NCBI GenBank assembly: GCA_029252195.1
Contig: JAQXBV010000119.1
Location: 1-50,848, forward strand
DNA from: Yoonia sp.
Lineage (GTDB): Bacteria > Pseudomonadota > Alphaproteobacteria > Rhodobacterales > Rhodobacteraceae
Reading direction: 5' to 3'
DNA: 50,848 nt
A program made the position numbers and the translations under genes. This document shows positions 17,039-24,709 of this stretch, one piece after another. The number at the start of each line of letters is the position of its first letter. Position 1 is the first letter of the stretch. The notes below the pieces were generated by a model that worked only from the letters and a program-made list of their open reading frames with translations, made no database searches and had not been told where the DNA came from.

Positions 17039-17686
17039 TTATATCGGGAGAAATTTTTCTGTCGCGGCGTCATAACCCTCTAGGCCACCGTCGCCGATAT
17101 TGTTCCAGACGCCGTGCAACGTGAGCTCTCCGCTCTCGACGGCCTCTTTCACAAATGGAAATGTCGCAAGGTTTTCAAGCGAGACGAGGATCGCCTCTTT
17201 TTCAAGCGCATTGATGCGTGTGACGTCGTCACCTTCACCCAACCGCTCAAACCCAGGGCGCAGGATATCCATCCATCTGCCGACAAAGCTTGATTTTTCT
17301 TCAAGCTCGGGCGCATGACCTGAACACATGTTATAACAGCCCTCAACGCCGCCGCAGCCGGAGTGGCCCAGCACGATCAGATGACTAACCTTCAGCGCGG
17401 TCACAGCATATTCGATCGCCGCAGAGGTGCCGTGCTGAGCGCCGTCTGGATGATAGGCTGGCACGAGGTTGGCGATATTGCGGTGAATAAAAAATTCGCC
17501 TTGATCCGCACCGAAAATCGCGGTCACATGAACGCGGCTGTCGCAGCAGGAAATGACCATAGCACGCGGGCGTTGCCCTTCTTCGGCGAGGCGCTTGTAC
17601 CAACCTTTGTTTTCGTCAAACGTTGTCGCTTTCCAACCATGATACCGATTGACCAAATAGGTCGGAAGGGGGCGTGCCGATTTCAT
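17039..17686 (-). CDS. beta-carbonic anhydrase
   Basis: A 215-residue beta-class carbonic anhydrase interconverting carbon dioxide and bicarbonate. Zinc ligands are visible: C47 and the D49/R51 dyad in ISCCDSRV, then H108 and C111 in VLGHSGCGGV. Other marks are FIHRNIANLVP and SAAIEYAV. Length is usual and no signal peptide is seen, so it is cytoplasmic. It is the first gene of the carbonic anhydrase-SbtA-SbtB operon. Its ribosome-binding site (TTGGAG) lies in one arm of an inverted repeat described separately. Confidence 0.96.
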   Translation of the reverse strand: MKSARPLPTYLVNRYHGWKATTFDENKGWYKRLAEEGQRPRAMVISCCDSRVHVTAIFGADQGEFFIHRNIANLVPAYHPDGAQHGTSAAIEYAVTALKVSHLIVLGHSGCGGVEGCYNMCSGHAPELEEKSSFVGRWMDILRPGFERLGEGDDVTRINALEKEAILVSLENLATFPFVKEAVESGELTLHGVWNNIGDGGLEGYDAATEKFLPI

Positions 17687-17690
17687 TCCG

Positions 17691-17745
17691 TTACTCCAAG
17701 CGGTTTATCCAACCTTTATCACGCATTTTCATGAATTTGGAGTAA
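17691..17745 (-). promoter_or_regulatory. inverted repeat overlapping the carbonic anhydrase ribosome-binding site, with a possible leader peptide
   Basis: TTGGAGTAA on the minus strand (17691-17699) contains the GGAG ribosome-binding site of the carbonic anhydrase gene. Its exact complement TTACTCCAA (17737-17745) lies 37 bases upstream on the same strand. If the leader is transcribed, the 9-base stem would hide the site. Between them a 13-codon reading frame (MKMRDKGWINRLE, about 17691-17732) ends in a TAA that overlaps the site, 4 bases before the carbonic anhydrase start. It could equally be an operator. Confidence 0.5.
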
Positions 17746-17797
17746 TTTCAATTGTGTGTTTCATCTTCTGAAAACCTTCCCTGTCTAAACGGGGACC

Positions 17798-18226
17798 ATG
17801 GAACATAATCACACCCAATTTGCAGCCCTGTCTGCCCCCGCGCGCGCCCCACATTCGGTGACGTATTTGCGATGCAAAGACCTCGTCGTTTTGGACCGTG
17901 ACCCCATCCACAAGATTTTGATCGCGAAAGGCGAATTGATGGGGGAAGCGATCATCTGTCGGGCCCTTGAAGATATCGCGTACCGATTGGACGCGCTACA
18001 GGACGCGGTGCGCGCACATGTCTTCGACAATGTGGAGAAGCCTGCCAAGCGGATCGTGCATGTGGGTGCGCAACTGGGATTGATTGATGTCGTGACATCC
18101 GCACGCCATGTGGCCATGGCGGCCCAACAACACGACGGTGTTGCTTTAAGCGCGACTATGGCCCGCATGGAACGTGCCTTTGACATCGCGATTTCGGAGG
18201 TCTGGCGCTACAAGGACGAGGGCTAA
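17798..18226 (+). CDS. conserved-looking hypothetical protein
   Basis: A 142-residue soluble protein with alternating helical segments (HKILIAKGELMGEAIICRALEDIAYRL; KPAKRIVHVGAQLGLIDV; LSATMARMERAFDIAISEVW). No domain recognised; no signal peptide or membrane helix. G/C-rich third positions and a clear ATG in a divergent promoter region support a real gene. It is divergent from the carbonic anhydrase operon and 65 bases upstream of the aminopeptidase. Confidence 0.75.
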   Translation: MEHNHTQFAALSAPARAPHSVTYLRCKDLVVLDRDPIHKILIAKGELMGEAIICRALEDIAYRLDALQDAVRAHVFDNVEKPAKRIVHVGAQLGLIDVVTSARHVAMAAQQHDGVALSATMARMERAFDIAISEVWRYKDEG

Positions 18227-18291
18227 GGTCGTGCATTGCACTTTGTCAGCCGAAGAGTAGTGTTCTGGGCAAACCAACTTAAGGATGTCCT

Positions 18292-19659
18292 ATGACGCTT
18301 CTGTTCGCACCTGTCACTTCTGATGCAATCGATCTCTATGTTATTGCTTCGGAAGATCTCGACCAAATGCCAAAGCATGCACGGGCTTGGGCTGATTTGC
18401 AGGGCTTCACGGGTGCCTTGGGTGAGTGCATCACAGTTCCCGACAAGGACGGCGGCATCGGCTGCGCACTCGTTGGCTATGGCACCAAAGCAACCCGTGC
18501 GCGGGGACGATTTTTTGTCGGTACCGCCGCACGCAAGCTCCCTGTGAAAACCTATCGTCTTGTGACGGACCTTCCGGTGGCAGACCGCGAAGAGGCCGCT
18601 TTGGGTTGGCTTTTGGAAAGCTATCGGTTTGATCGCTATGTAAAGCCGTCTGCGGCGCCTGCACTGCTGGTGGCACCCGAGGGCGTTGACGCGGCACGGA
18701 TCGAGATCATCGCAGCGGGCGAGGCGCTGACCCGCGACCTCATCAATACGCCTGCGTCCGATATGGGACCGATCGAGCTGGAGGAGGCGTTTCGCGCACT
18801 CGGTCACCAGCATGGGGCGAAGGTGACGTCGATTGTCGGCGACGATCTGATCTCGGCGAATTTTCCATTGATCCATGCAGTCGGGCGAGCGTCCACGCGT
18901 GCGCCGCGGCTTTTGGATATGCATTGGGGCGAGAGCGGCCCGTTATTGACGCTGGTCGGCAAAGGCGTTTGCTTTGACACTGGTGGTTTGAACATCAAGC
19001 CGGGGTCAAGCATGGGCTTGATGAAAAAGGATATGGGCGGAGCGGCCACGGTTTTGGGGCTCGCGCATATGATTATGGCGCTCAACTTGCCCCTGCGGTT
19101 GCGCGTGCTTGTGCCCGCTGTTGAGAATGGCATTGATGGCAACGCGTTCCGTCCGCAAGATATCTTGATCAGCCGCAAGGGGCCTACTGTCGAGATCAAC
19201 AATACCGACGCAGAAGGGCGGTTGGTCTTGGCCGATGCCCTGACGCTTGCCAGTGAGGACGACCCCGCGCTGGTGATCTCTATGGCAACATTGACGGGGG
19301 CAGCGCGGGTGGCGGTTGGGCCCGACTTGTCGCCGTTCTTCACAGATAGCGACAGCGACGCGGCCGAGATTGCACAAGCGGCGGCGCGCGTCGCGGACCC
19401 TGTTTGGCGGCTCCCCTTCCATGAACCCTACGAGAAACTGATCGAGCCCGGCATTGCCGATCTTGATAACGCGCCAAGTGGCGGTTTTGCGGGGGCCATT
19501 ACCGCCGCGCTGTTTTTGCGGCGCTTTGTTGCGGCACCCTACGTGCATTTCGACATTTACGGATGGGCGCCCACCGCCGCGCCAGCCCGCCCGAAAGGCG
19601 GGGTCGGCATGGGCGCGCGAGCGCTGCTCGACGCGCTTCCGAGCTTGTTAAAGCTATGA
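18292..19659 (+). CDS. M17 leucyl aminopeptidase family protein
   Basis: A 455-residue M17 metallo-aminopeptidase that removes N-terminal residues from peptides. The C-terminal catalytic domain carries the two-metal and catalytic residues: VGKGVCFDTGGLNIKP (K224, D229, K236), KKDMGGAATVLG and the hallmark NTDAEGRLVLADAL (from residue 304). The N-terminal 150 residues are shorter and less conserved than in E. coli PepA, as in the smaller M17 subgroup. Its stop overlaps the start of the NlpC/P60 gene, so both are in one unit, probably peptide or wall-peptide recycling. Confidence 0.95.
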   Translation: MTLLFAPVTSDAIDLYVIASEDLDQMPKHARAWADLQGFTGALGECITVPDKDGGIGCALVGYGTKATRARGRFFVGTAARKLPVKTYRLVTDLPVADREEAALGWLLESYRFDRYVKPSAAPALLVAPEGVDAARIEIIAAGEALTRDLINTPASDMGPIELEEAFRALGHQHGAKVTSIVGDDLISANFPLIHAVGRASTRAPRLLDMHWGESGPLLTLVGKGVCFDTGGLNIKPGSSMGLMKKDMGGAATVLGLAHMIMALNLPLRLRVLVPAVENGIDGNAFRPQDILISRKGPTVEINNTDAEGRLVLADALTLASEDDPALVISMATLTGAARVAVGPDLSPFFTDSDSDAAEIAQAAARVADPVWRLPFHEPYEKLIEPGIADLDNAPSGGFAGAITAALFLRRFVAAPYVHFDIYGWAPTAAPARPKGGVGMGARALLDALPSLLKL

Positions 19660-20483
19660 CAGATCAGCGGCTTACCCCTGCGAACGTGCGGGTCGCAGCC
19701 TCTGCGTTGAAGGGATTTGTCGATGCACCCGCATATGTGGAAGGTGTACTCAAATCTGTTGTCCAACCGCTAGTTAATCTTTGCGCTGCGCCGAATGGCC
19801 CGCGCAATCGACAACTCCTTTTGGGCGCGCAAGTGACCGTTTTCGAAGAGTATGAAGGCTGGGCTTTCATACAATCGGTTGACGGTTATGTGGGCTATGT
19901 CACGGCCACGTCACTGGGGCCGCATGTGGCCGTGACGCATTTTGTCGCCACGCCCGCGACCCATGCCTACCTCTCGGAAGATTTCAAATCGCCTGATCTG
20001 ATGCGCCTGTCATTTGGCGCACGGGTTGCGGTCCTTGATGAGCGGAAAAAGTATTTCGAGACGCCGCAAGGCTTCATCCCGAAAAAGCACCTGCGGCCGA
20101 TGTCCCAGCCTTTCTCCGATCCCGTGACCGTAGCACAGCTGCATTTTGGCGTGCCCTATCTTTGGGGCGGAAATGCGATTGATGGCATTGATTGCTCTGG
20201 CCTCGTCGCGGCGGCCCTTTTGGCGTGCGGCATCCCTTGCCCTGCCGACAGCGACTTGCAGCGGGCGCAGTTGGGCACGCCGCTCGACAAAGATGCACCG
20301 CTTCAGCGGGGCGATCTTGTGTTTTGGAAAGGGCATGTCGGCCTGATGGTCGATGAGCACATACTCATTCACGCCAACGCGCATCACATGAGCACCGTCT
20401 ACGAACCGATTGACCGCGCAATCTTACGGATCGCGACCCAAGGCGACGGCGATGTCTTGATTCGCAAGCGGCTGACTGCTTGA
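19656..20483 (+). CDS. NlpC/P60 family cell-wall peptidase with SH3-like domain
   Basis: A 275-residue protein. Residues about 50-150 contain SH3-like segments (LLLGAQVTVFEEYEGWAFIQ, GYVGYVTATSLG), and 155-270 an NlpC/P60 papain-like domain with Cys180 (IDCSGLVAA), His227 (GHVGLMV) and His239 as the predicted triad. Members cut gamma-D-glutamyl-diaminopimelate bonds in murein peptides. No signal peptide is seen, so it may act on cytoplasmic recycled muropeptides. ATG 19656 overlaps the aminopeptidase stop (ATGA). Pairing with an M17 peptidase fits stepwise breakdown of wall peptides. Confidence 0.93.
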   Translation: MTDQRLTPANVRVAASALKGFVDAPAYVEGVLKSVVQPLVNLCAAPNGPRNRQLLLGAQVTVFEEYEGWAFIQSVDGYVGYVTATSLGPHVAVTHFVATPATHAYLSEDFKSPDLMRLSFGARVAVLDERKKYFETPQGFIPKKHLRPMSQPFSDPVTVAQLHFGVPYLWGGNAIDGIDCSGLVAAALLACGIPCPADSDLQRAQLGTPLDKDAPLQRGDLVFWKGHVGLMVDEHILIHANAHHMSTVYEPIDRAILRIATQGDGDVLIRKRLTA

Positions 20484-20527
20484 TACTTTGCCGCGGTTTT
20501 TCTGGAATTGGCAAAAGAGCGGCGGCG

Positions 20528-20869
20528 CTAGTCAATGCTTCGGATTAGTTTGCGCTCAAGGATGCGCAAGACCTGTGCCAAATCGTTTCCGCGTTTGAGC
20601 ACCTGACCGTCCATGCCGATCACAGCGTATTGCCCTTGTTTCAGGCGTAGCTTCGGGCGTTTTTCGATCCGATACATTGGGTTTTCCGCCGTGCGCCGAA
20701 ACACAGAAAAGATCGCGACCTCGCGGAGAAATGACATCCCATAGTCGCGCCATTCCCCCGCACTGACCATACGCCCATAAAGCCCAAGCATCAGGCTAAG
20801 TTCGGTGCGGTGAAAGGCCACCTGTTCTGGCGCGTTGGGGTGGAGCGGAATGGGCGGCGATGTTGTCAT
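20528..20869 (-). CDS. DUF2794 family protein
   Basis: A 113-residue protein of DUF2794, a small alphaproteobacterial family of unknown function. Characteristic stretches are FHRTELSLMLGLYGRMVSAG, EWRDYGMSFLREVAIFSVFRR, MYRIEKRPKLRLKQGQYAVI and GQVLKRGNDLAQVLRILERK. No signal peptide. It is convergent with the NlpC/P60 gene (44-base gap). The 205 bases upstream contain the hairpin-rich segment listed next. Confidence 0.9.
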   Translation of the reverse strand: MTTSPPIPLHPNAPEQVAFHRTELSLMLGLYGRMVSAGEWRDYGMSFLREVAIFSVFRRTAENPMYRIEKRPKLRLKQGQYAVIGMDGQVLKRGNDLAQVLRILERKLIRSID

Positions 20870-20930
20870 ACTAAAACACTTGCGCTCTTTGGCACCAAAA
20901 TCAAGCCAGCAGTCTTGAAGCTGACATAAA

Positions 20931-21073
20931 AGGACCTCTGTTCCGCCGCCGGGCCTTCATCATGCAGACACGATCACAGCGCAGATTGGTCCTATAGTGA
21001 GCAGTGTCCTGAGAAGGTGCCTTTATAGCCCCCACCCAGTGCATCTTTTCAGGACCTCCACTTGTTCCACAGA
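20931..21073 (+). ncRNA. candidate structured RNA
   Basis: An intergenic stretch with unusual folding potential. GTCCTGAGAAGGTGC (21006-21020) pairs along all 15 positions with 21041-21055 around a 20-base loop; two pairs are G-U if the plus strand is transcribed but A-C mismatches on the minus strand, pointing to a plus-strand RNA. AGGACC occurs twice (20931-20936, 21051-21056), and either copy can pair with GGTCCT at 20988-20993. TCTGT (20937) and ACAGA (21069) could close the structure. It lacks the SRP RNA hallmark. A 6S-like RNA is conceivable, but I cannot assign it. Confidence 0.4.
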
Positions 21074-21074
21074 A

Positions 21075-21371
21075 TTACCCGCAACTGATCCGTGTGATCT
21101 TACCGTTGTCGCCGACGTGAAAATTCATGCGTGCAGGGCGGTAATCCTGCGTCGAGATCGTTCCCGGGCGGACCACACGGACTTGCCCCATAATCAGAAT
21201 CCGCTCCAAGGCAGTCGCATTTTGATCAAGCAAAGTATGGTATCGTTTTGCGCCGCAACTATCATCAATCCCGACAGGGAGCCGGTCTTCGACTTTCATC
21301 GGGGTTGCATTTGGTTGCGTGGGCGATTTCGCGCAGGCAGCAACGACCATCAGGATCATCAGTTTTTTCAT
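21075..21371 (-). CDS. I78-family peptidase inhibitor lipoprotein
   Basis: A 98-residue lipoprotein: signal MKKLMILMVVAACAKSP with a lipobox ending in Cys. The body matches the inhibitor I78 pattern (DSCGAKRYHTLL, then VRVVRPGTISTQDYRPARMNFHV and ITRISCG), a small fold that inhibits serine proteases such as subtilisin-like enzymes. ATG 21371 was chosen for the signal peptide; the frame is open further upstream to 21467. It is divergent from the formaldehyde dehydrogenase gene. The target protease is unknown. Confidence 0.85.
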   Translation of the reverse strand: MKKLMILMVVAACAKSPTQPNATPMKVEDRLPVGIDDSCGAKRYHTLLDQNATALERILIMGQVRVVRPGTISTQDYRPARMNFHVGDNGKITRISCG

Positions 21372-21506
21372 ATGTTCAGATTGCGCGATCTCGCGGTGCC
21401 TTTGCAAGGTTGTAAAAGCGCATTTGCTCCCCGTTTCGCGCAAACCTTTGGTTGAAAATCGGCGCAAGATGTCTCACCCTAAGGCAAATTCAAAAGGATA
21501 GAACAG

Positions 21507-22622
21507 ATGATGAGAACGCGTGCTGCTGTCGCCGTTGCCGCTGGCAAACCACTTGAGATCATGGAAGTAAACTTGGAGGGGCCACGCAAGGGCGAGGTCT
21601 TGGTGGAGATCAAGGCAACGGGGCTTTGCCATACGGATGAATTCACCCGCTCTGGCGATGATCCGGAAGGTATCTTTCCTGCGATTCTGGGCCATGAAGG
21701 GGCAGGTATCGTGATTGAGATCGGCGAAGGCGTCACAAGTCTTGAGGTCGGTGATCATGTGATCCCGCTTTACACGCCAGAATGTCGCGAGTGCGAATAT
21801 TGCCTCAATCCAAAGACGAACCTGTGCCAGAAGATCCGCAGCACCCAAGGGGCGGGCCTTTTGCCCGACGGATCGACCCGTTTTTCGATGCTCGATGGCA
21901 CGCCGATTCACCATTATATGGGCTGCTCGACCTTTGCGAACCATACGGTTGTTCCTGAAATTGCGCTGGCCAAGGTCCGCAAGGACGCGCCGTTTGACAA
22001 GATTTGCTATATCGGCTGCGGCGTGACGACAGGCATCGGGGCGGTCATCAACACGGCCAAGGTCGAAATCGGCAGCCGTGCGATTGTCTTTGGTTTGGGC
22101 GGTATCGGGCTTAATGTGATCCAAGGTCTGCGGCTTGCAGGTGCGGATCAGATTGTGGGCGTCGATCTTAACGAGAGCAAGGTCGAGATGGGCACCCGCT
22201 TTGGCATGACAGATTTCGTGAATCCGTCGAAGGTCGAAGGCGATCTGGTCGCGCATTTGGTTGCGCTGACCAAGGGCGGTGCAGATTATACCTTTGACGC
22301 AACAGGCAACGTGAACGTGATGCGCACGGCCCTTGAGGCGGCACATAAGGGGTGGGGCGAAAGCATCATCATCGGGGTCGCACCTGCGGGCGCCGAGATT
22401 TCAACCCGTCCGTTCCAGCTTGTCACAGGTCGAAGCTGGCGCGGGACAGCCTTTGGTGGGGCGTCGGGCCGCACGGATGTTCCGAAGATTGTCGATTGGT
22501 ACATGAACGGCAAGATCGAGATCGACCCGATGATTACCCATAAGCTCAAGCTTGAAGACATCAACCACGGCTTTGATCTGATGCATGAAGGCAAATCAAT
22601 TCGGGCTGTGGTCGAATTTTGA
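21507..22622 (+). CDS. S-(hydroxymethyl)glutathione dehydrogenase (class III alcohol dehydrogenase)
   Basis: A 371-residue zinc enzyme oxidising S-hydroxymethylglutathione, the adduct of formaldehyde and glutathione, and often reducing S-nitrosoglutathione. Catalytic zinc ligands C41 (GLCHTDEF) and H63/E64 (GHEGAG), four structural zinc cysteines (C93, C96, C99, C107 in PECRECEYCLNPKTNLC) and the NAD loop FGLGGIGLNVIQGLRLAGA are all visible. AAAGGA lies 8 bases before ATG 21507; a second ATG follows immediately. Its stop overlaps the start of a serine hydrolase. It fits methylotrophic or demethylation metabolism common in this group. Confidence 0.97.
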   Translation: MMRTRAAVAVAAGKPLEIMEVNLEGPRKGEVLVEIKATGLCHTDEFTRSGDDPEGIFPAILGHEGAGIVIEIGEGVTSLEVGDHVIPLYTPECRECEYCLNPKTNLCQKIRSTQGAGLLPDGSTRFSMLDGTPIHHYMGCSTFANHTVVPEIALAKVRKDAPFDKICYIGCGVTTGIGAVINTAKVEIGSRAIVFGLGGIGLNVIQGLRLAGADQIVGVDLNESKVEMGTRFGMTDFVNPSKVEGDLVAHLVALTKGGADYTFDATGNVNVMRTALEAAHKGWGESIIIGVAPAGAEISTRPFQLVTGRSWRGTAFGGASGRTDVPKIVDWYMNGKIEIDPMITHKLKLEDINHGFDLMHEGKSIRAVVEF

Positions 22623-23644
22623 TTTCAGACAGACTACAGGCATTGTCCCAGTCGCTTGTAGCGACTGGGCCTTTTGCATTTTGCGGTATCGCCGTTCAGA
22701 GGCTCGGTCGAGCTCCACTCTTAGCAATCGGCACCGCGCCGCAGGTGACAGCGCAGCCTCAAACGCAGTTTCGGGTGGCCTCCGTGTCCAAAATTGTGAC
22801 GGCCGCTGTTATCTTGGAGGCACTGCGTAGGATGGGTCTTGACCCATCGTCGCCGCGTGATGCAAGCGAAGCGCTGGGGTTCAGGTTGCGCCATCCGCAC
22901 TATGATGACGTGCAAATCACGATCGCCGCATTGGCCGCCCATACCAGCGGGCTCAAGGATTTCACGGTTCCAGCCGATATGCCGTTGCGTGAGGTCTTCG
23001 CAGGCAATGTGTTTCTGCCGCAACCAGCTGACACGACCTTTGCCTATTCAAACGCAGGATATATCCTCTTGGCCGAAATTGCGCAAAACCTGTCGGGCAC
23101 ACGGTTCGATCAAATTGCCCGCGACGTTCTGTCCGCAATGGATGTGCAAGGCAGTTTCAATTGGCTCGACATTGGCACCATGCCAGACACGTTGCCGACG
23201 TTTCGCCACGATGGTCAGACCTTTGTACCAAAGATTGATCATTCCCCCCAGATCGGCCGTTTTGACCCCAAAGCGAACGTGGCACAGTTCTCGCCGCAGG
23301 GTGGGTTGAGAACATCACTTTCAGGCATGCTCGCGATTGCCGGTTCGCTCAGGTCTACAAGTGCCGCGACGCTTTGGTCCCCGAAGCGGGGGCCATTTGA
23401 TCCGGTTGGAGGTGTTTTTGAAAGCTACGGCTGGGGTCTCCAGATTTTTGCGACCCCAGTGTTTTATCCACGACCGTTGATTGGGCATTTTGGCAATGCC
23501 TACGGGTTCAATGGTGGCGTCTGGTATGATCGGCAGACAGAGACCGCTTTTGCCTATGCCCTCAACGGGGTGGCGGAAGGCGATGAAAGCGACGCGTTTT
23601 CCGCCCATGAGCTCTCCATTTTCCAAACAATTGCGGCCCTTTGA
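22619..23644 (+). CDS. class C beta-lactamase-like serine hydrolase
   Basis: A 341-residue member of the serine beta-lactamase/penicillin-binding-protein-like family. The nucleophile motif SVSK is at 55-58, the YSN motif at 144-146, and a C-terminal HFGNAYGFNGG stands where the KTG-like box occurs. No signal peptide, so it is probably a cytoplasmic esterase or peptidase rather than a drug-resistance enzyme. It starts with TTG overlapping the dehydrogenase stop (TTGA). In the family position next to glutathione-dependent formaldehyde oxidation an S-formylglutathione hydrolase (a different fold) would be expected; that this one fills the role is speculation. Confidence 0.9.
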   Translation: MISDRLQALSQSLVATGPFAFCGIAVQRLGRAPLLAIGTAPQVTAQPQTQFRVASVSKIVTAAVILEALRRMGLDPSSPRDASEALGFRLRHPHYDDVQITIAALAAHTSGLKDFTVPADMPLREVFAGNVFLPQPADTTFAYSNAGYILLAEIAQNLSGTRFDQIARDVLSAMDVQGSFNWLDIGTMPDTLPTFRHDGQTFVPKIDHSPQIGRFDPKANVAQFSPQGGLRTSLSGMLAIAGSLRSTSAATLWSPKRGPFDPVGGVFESYGWGLQIFATPVFYPRPLIGHFGNAYGFNGGVWYDRQTETAFAYALNGVAEGDESDAFSAHELSIFQTIAAL

Positions 23645-23700
23645 GACCCTGATGCCGCGGGTCCCTTTCCAGACTTGCAATTGTGGTCTCACAAGTTAAC

Positions 23701-23715
23701 TTAGAACCATTCTAA
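23701..23715 (+). promoter_or_regulatory. ICE box (Irr iron-control element) upstream of mbfA
   Basis: TTAGAACCATTCTAA is a perfect palindrome matching the iron control element bound by Irr in alphaproteobacteria (TTAGAA-N3-TTCTAA). It lies 16 bases before the mbfA ATG, where bound Irr would block transcription under iron limitation, as known for mbfA in relatives. A second inverted repeat, GTCTCACAA (23686-23694) with TTGTGAGAC (23717-23725), brackets it. Confidence 0.8.
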
Positions 23716-23731
23716 TTTGTGAGACACCACT

Positions 23732-24709
23732 ATGATACCAGGATTTGTAAACCGGCGTCGTTTTCGCGATCTGTCCGAGCAGGATATTCTGGCACTTGCC
23801 ATTTCATCCGAAGAAGACGACGAAAGGATCTACCGCAGCTATGCCGAAATTCTGCGTGCCGACTACCCGTCAAGTGCGGCCGTATTTGATGGAATGGCAA
23901 CCGAGGAAGATACCCATCGCCGACTGCTTATCGAATTGCACCAAGCGCGCTTTGGCAATGTGATCCCGCTCATACGCCGCGAGCATGTCTCGGGGTTTTA
24001 CGCCCGCAGGCCAGTTTGGCTGATCGCAAACCTTGGATTGGAGCGTATCCGCGACGAAGCCGCGCAAATGGAGCGGGATGCAGAACAATTTTACCGCGCG
24101 GCTGCGGCCATCACCAGTGACGCAGAAACGCGCAAATTGCTCGGCGATTTGGCAGCAGCAGAGGCAGGCCATTCCGACCACGCGCTTCATCTTGAATCCG
24201 AGCATCTGGGGGATGACGCACGCTCTGCCGAGGAATCTGCCGCGCATCGCCAATTCATCCTGACATGGGTTCAACCTGGTCTTGCGGGCCTGATGGACGG
24301 CTCGGTCTCCACGCTTGCCCCGATCTTTGCGACCGCGTTTGCGACCCATGATACATGGACCACGTTTCTCGTCGGGCTTGCCGCCTCTGTCGGGGCTGGT
24401 ATTTCTATGGGCTTCACCGAAGCGGCCTCTGATGACGGGCAAATTTCGGGGCGCGGATCGCCGATCAAACGCGGCATCGCTGCTGGCGTTATGACCACTT
24501 TGGGCGGATTGGGCCACGCTTTGCCCTATCTGATCGCAGATTTCTGGACGGCGACATCAGTCGCTTTGATCGTGGTGTTTGTCGAGCTTTGGGCGATTGC
24601 GTGGATTCAAAACCGCTATATGCAAACACCGTTCCTGCGTGCCGCATTTCAAGTGGTATTGGGAGGGGCGTTGGTCTTTGCTGCGGGTGTCTTAATCGGA
24701 TCTGGCTAG
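23732..24709 (+). CDS. mbfA: MbfA: rubrerythrin-VIT1 fusion, iron exporter
   Basis: A 325-residue fusion protein. Residues 1 to about 170 form a ferritin/rubrerythrin-like di-iron domain with two ExxH motifs (E59-H62 in EEDTH; E144-H147 in EAGH) and further Glu in ISSEEDDERIY and MERDAEQFY. Residues about 175-325 form a VIT1/CCC1-like membrane domain with AGLMDGSVSTLAP and about five helices. MbfA exports ferrous iron and protects from iron and peroxide stress in Agrobacterium and Bradyrhizobium. The perfect ICE box upstream supports Irr repression in low iron. Its stop overlaps the convergent acetyltransferase by 4 bases. Confidence 0.95.
   Translation: MIPGFVNRRRFRDLSEQDILALAISSEEDDERIYRSYAEILRADYPSSAAVFDGMATEEDTHRRLLIELHQARFGNVIPLIRREHVSGFYARRPVWLIANLGLERIRDEAAQMERDAEQFYRAAAAITSDAETRKLLGDLAAAEAGHSDHALHLESEHLGDDARSAEESAAHRQFILTWVQPGLAGLMDGSVSTLAPIFATAFATHDTWTTFLVGLAASVGAGISMGFTEAASDDGQISGRGSPIKRGIAAGVMTTLGGLGHALPYLIADFWTATSVALIVVFVELWAIAWIQNRYMQTPFLRAAFQVVLGGALVFAAGVLIGSG

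Noticed and set aside
20931-21073. Signal recognition particle RNA
   Set aside because: The conserved GGTCAGG...GGAAGG...GCAGCC apical motif is absent on both strands.
22619-23644. Antibiotic-resistance class C beta-lactamase
   Set aside because: It has the serine hydrolase motifs but no signal peptide, and is fused by overlap to a housekeeping dehydrogenase gene; a general esterase or peptidase is more likely.
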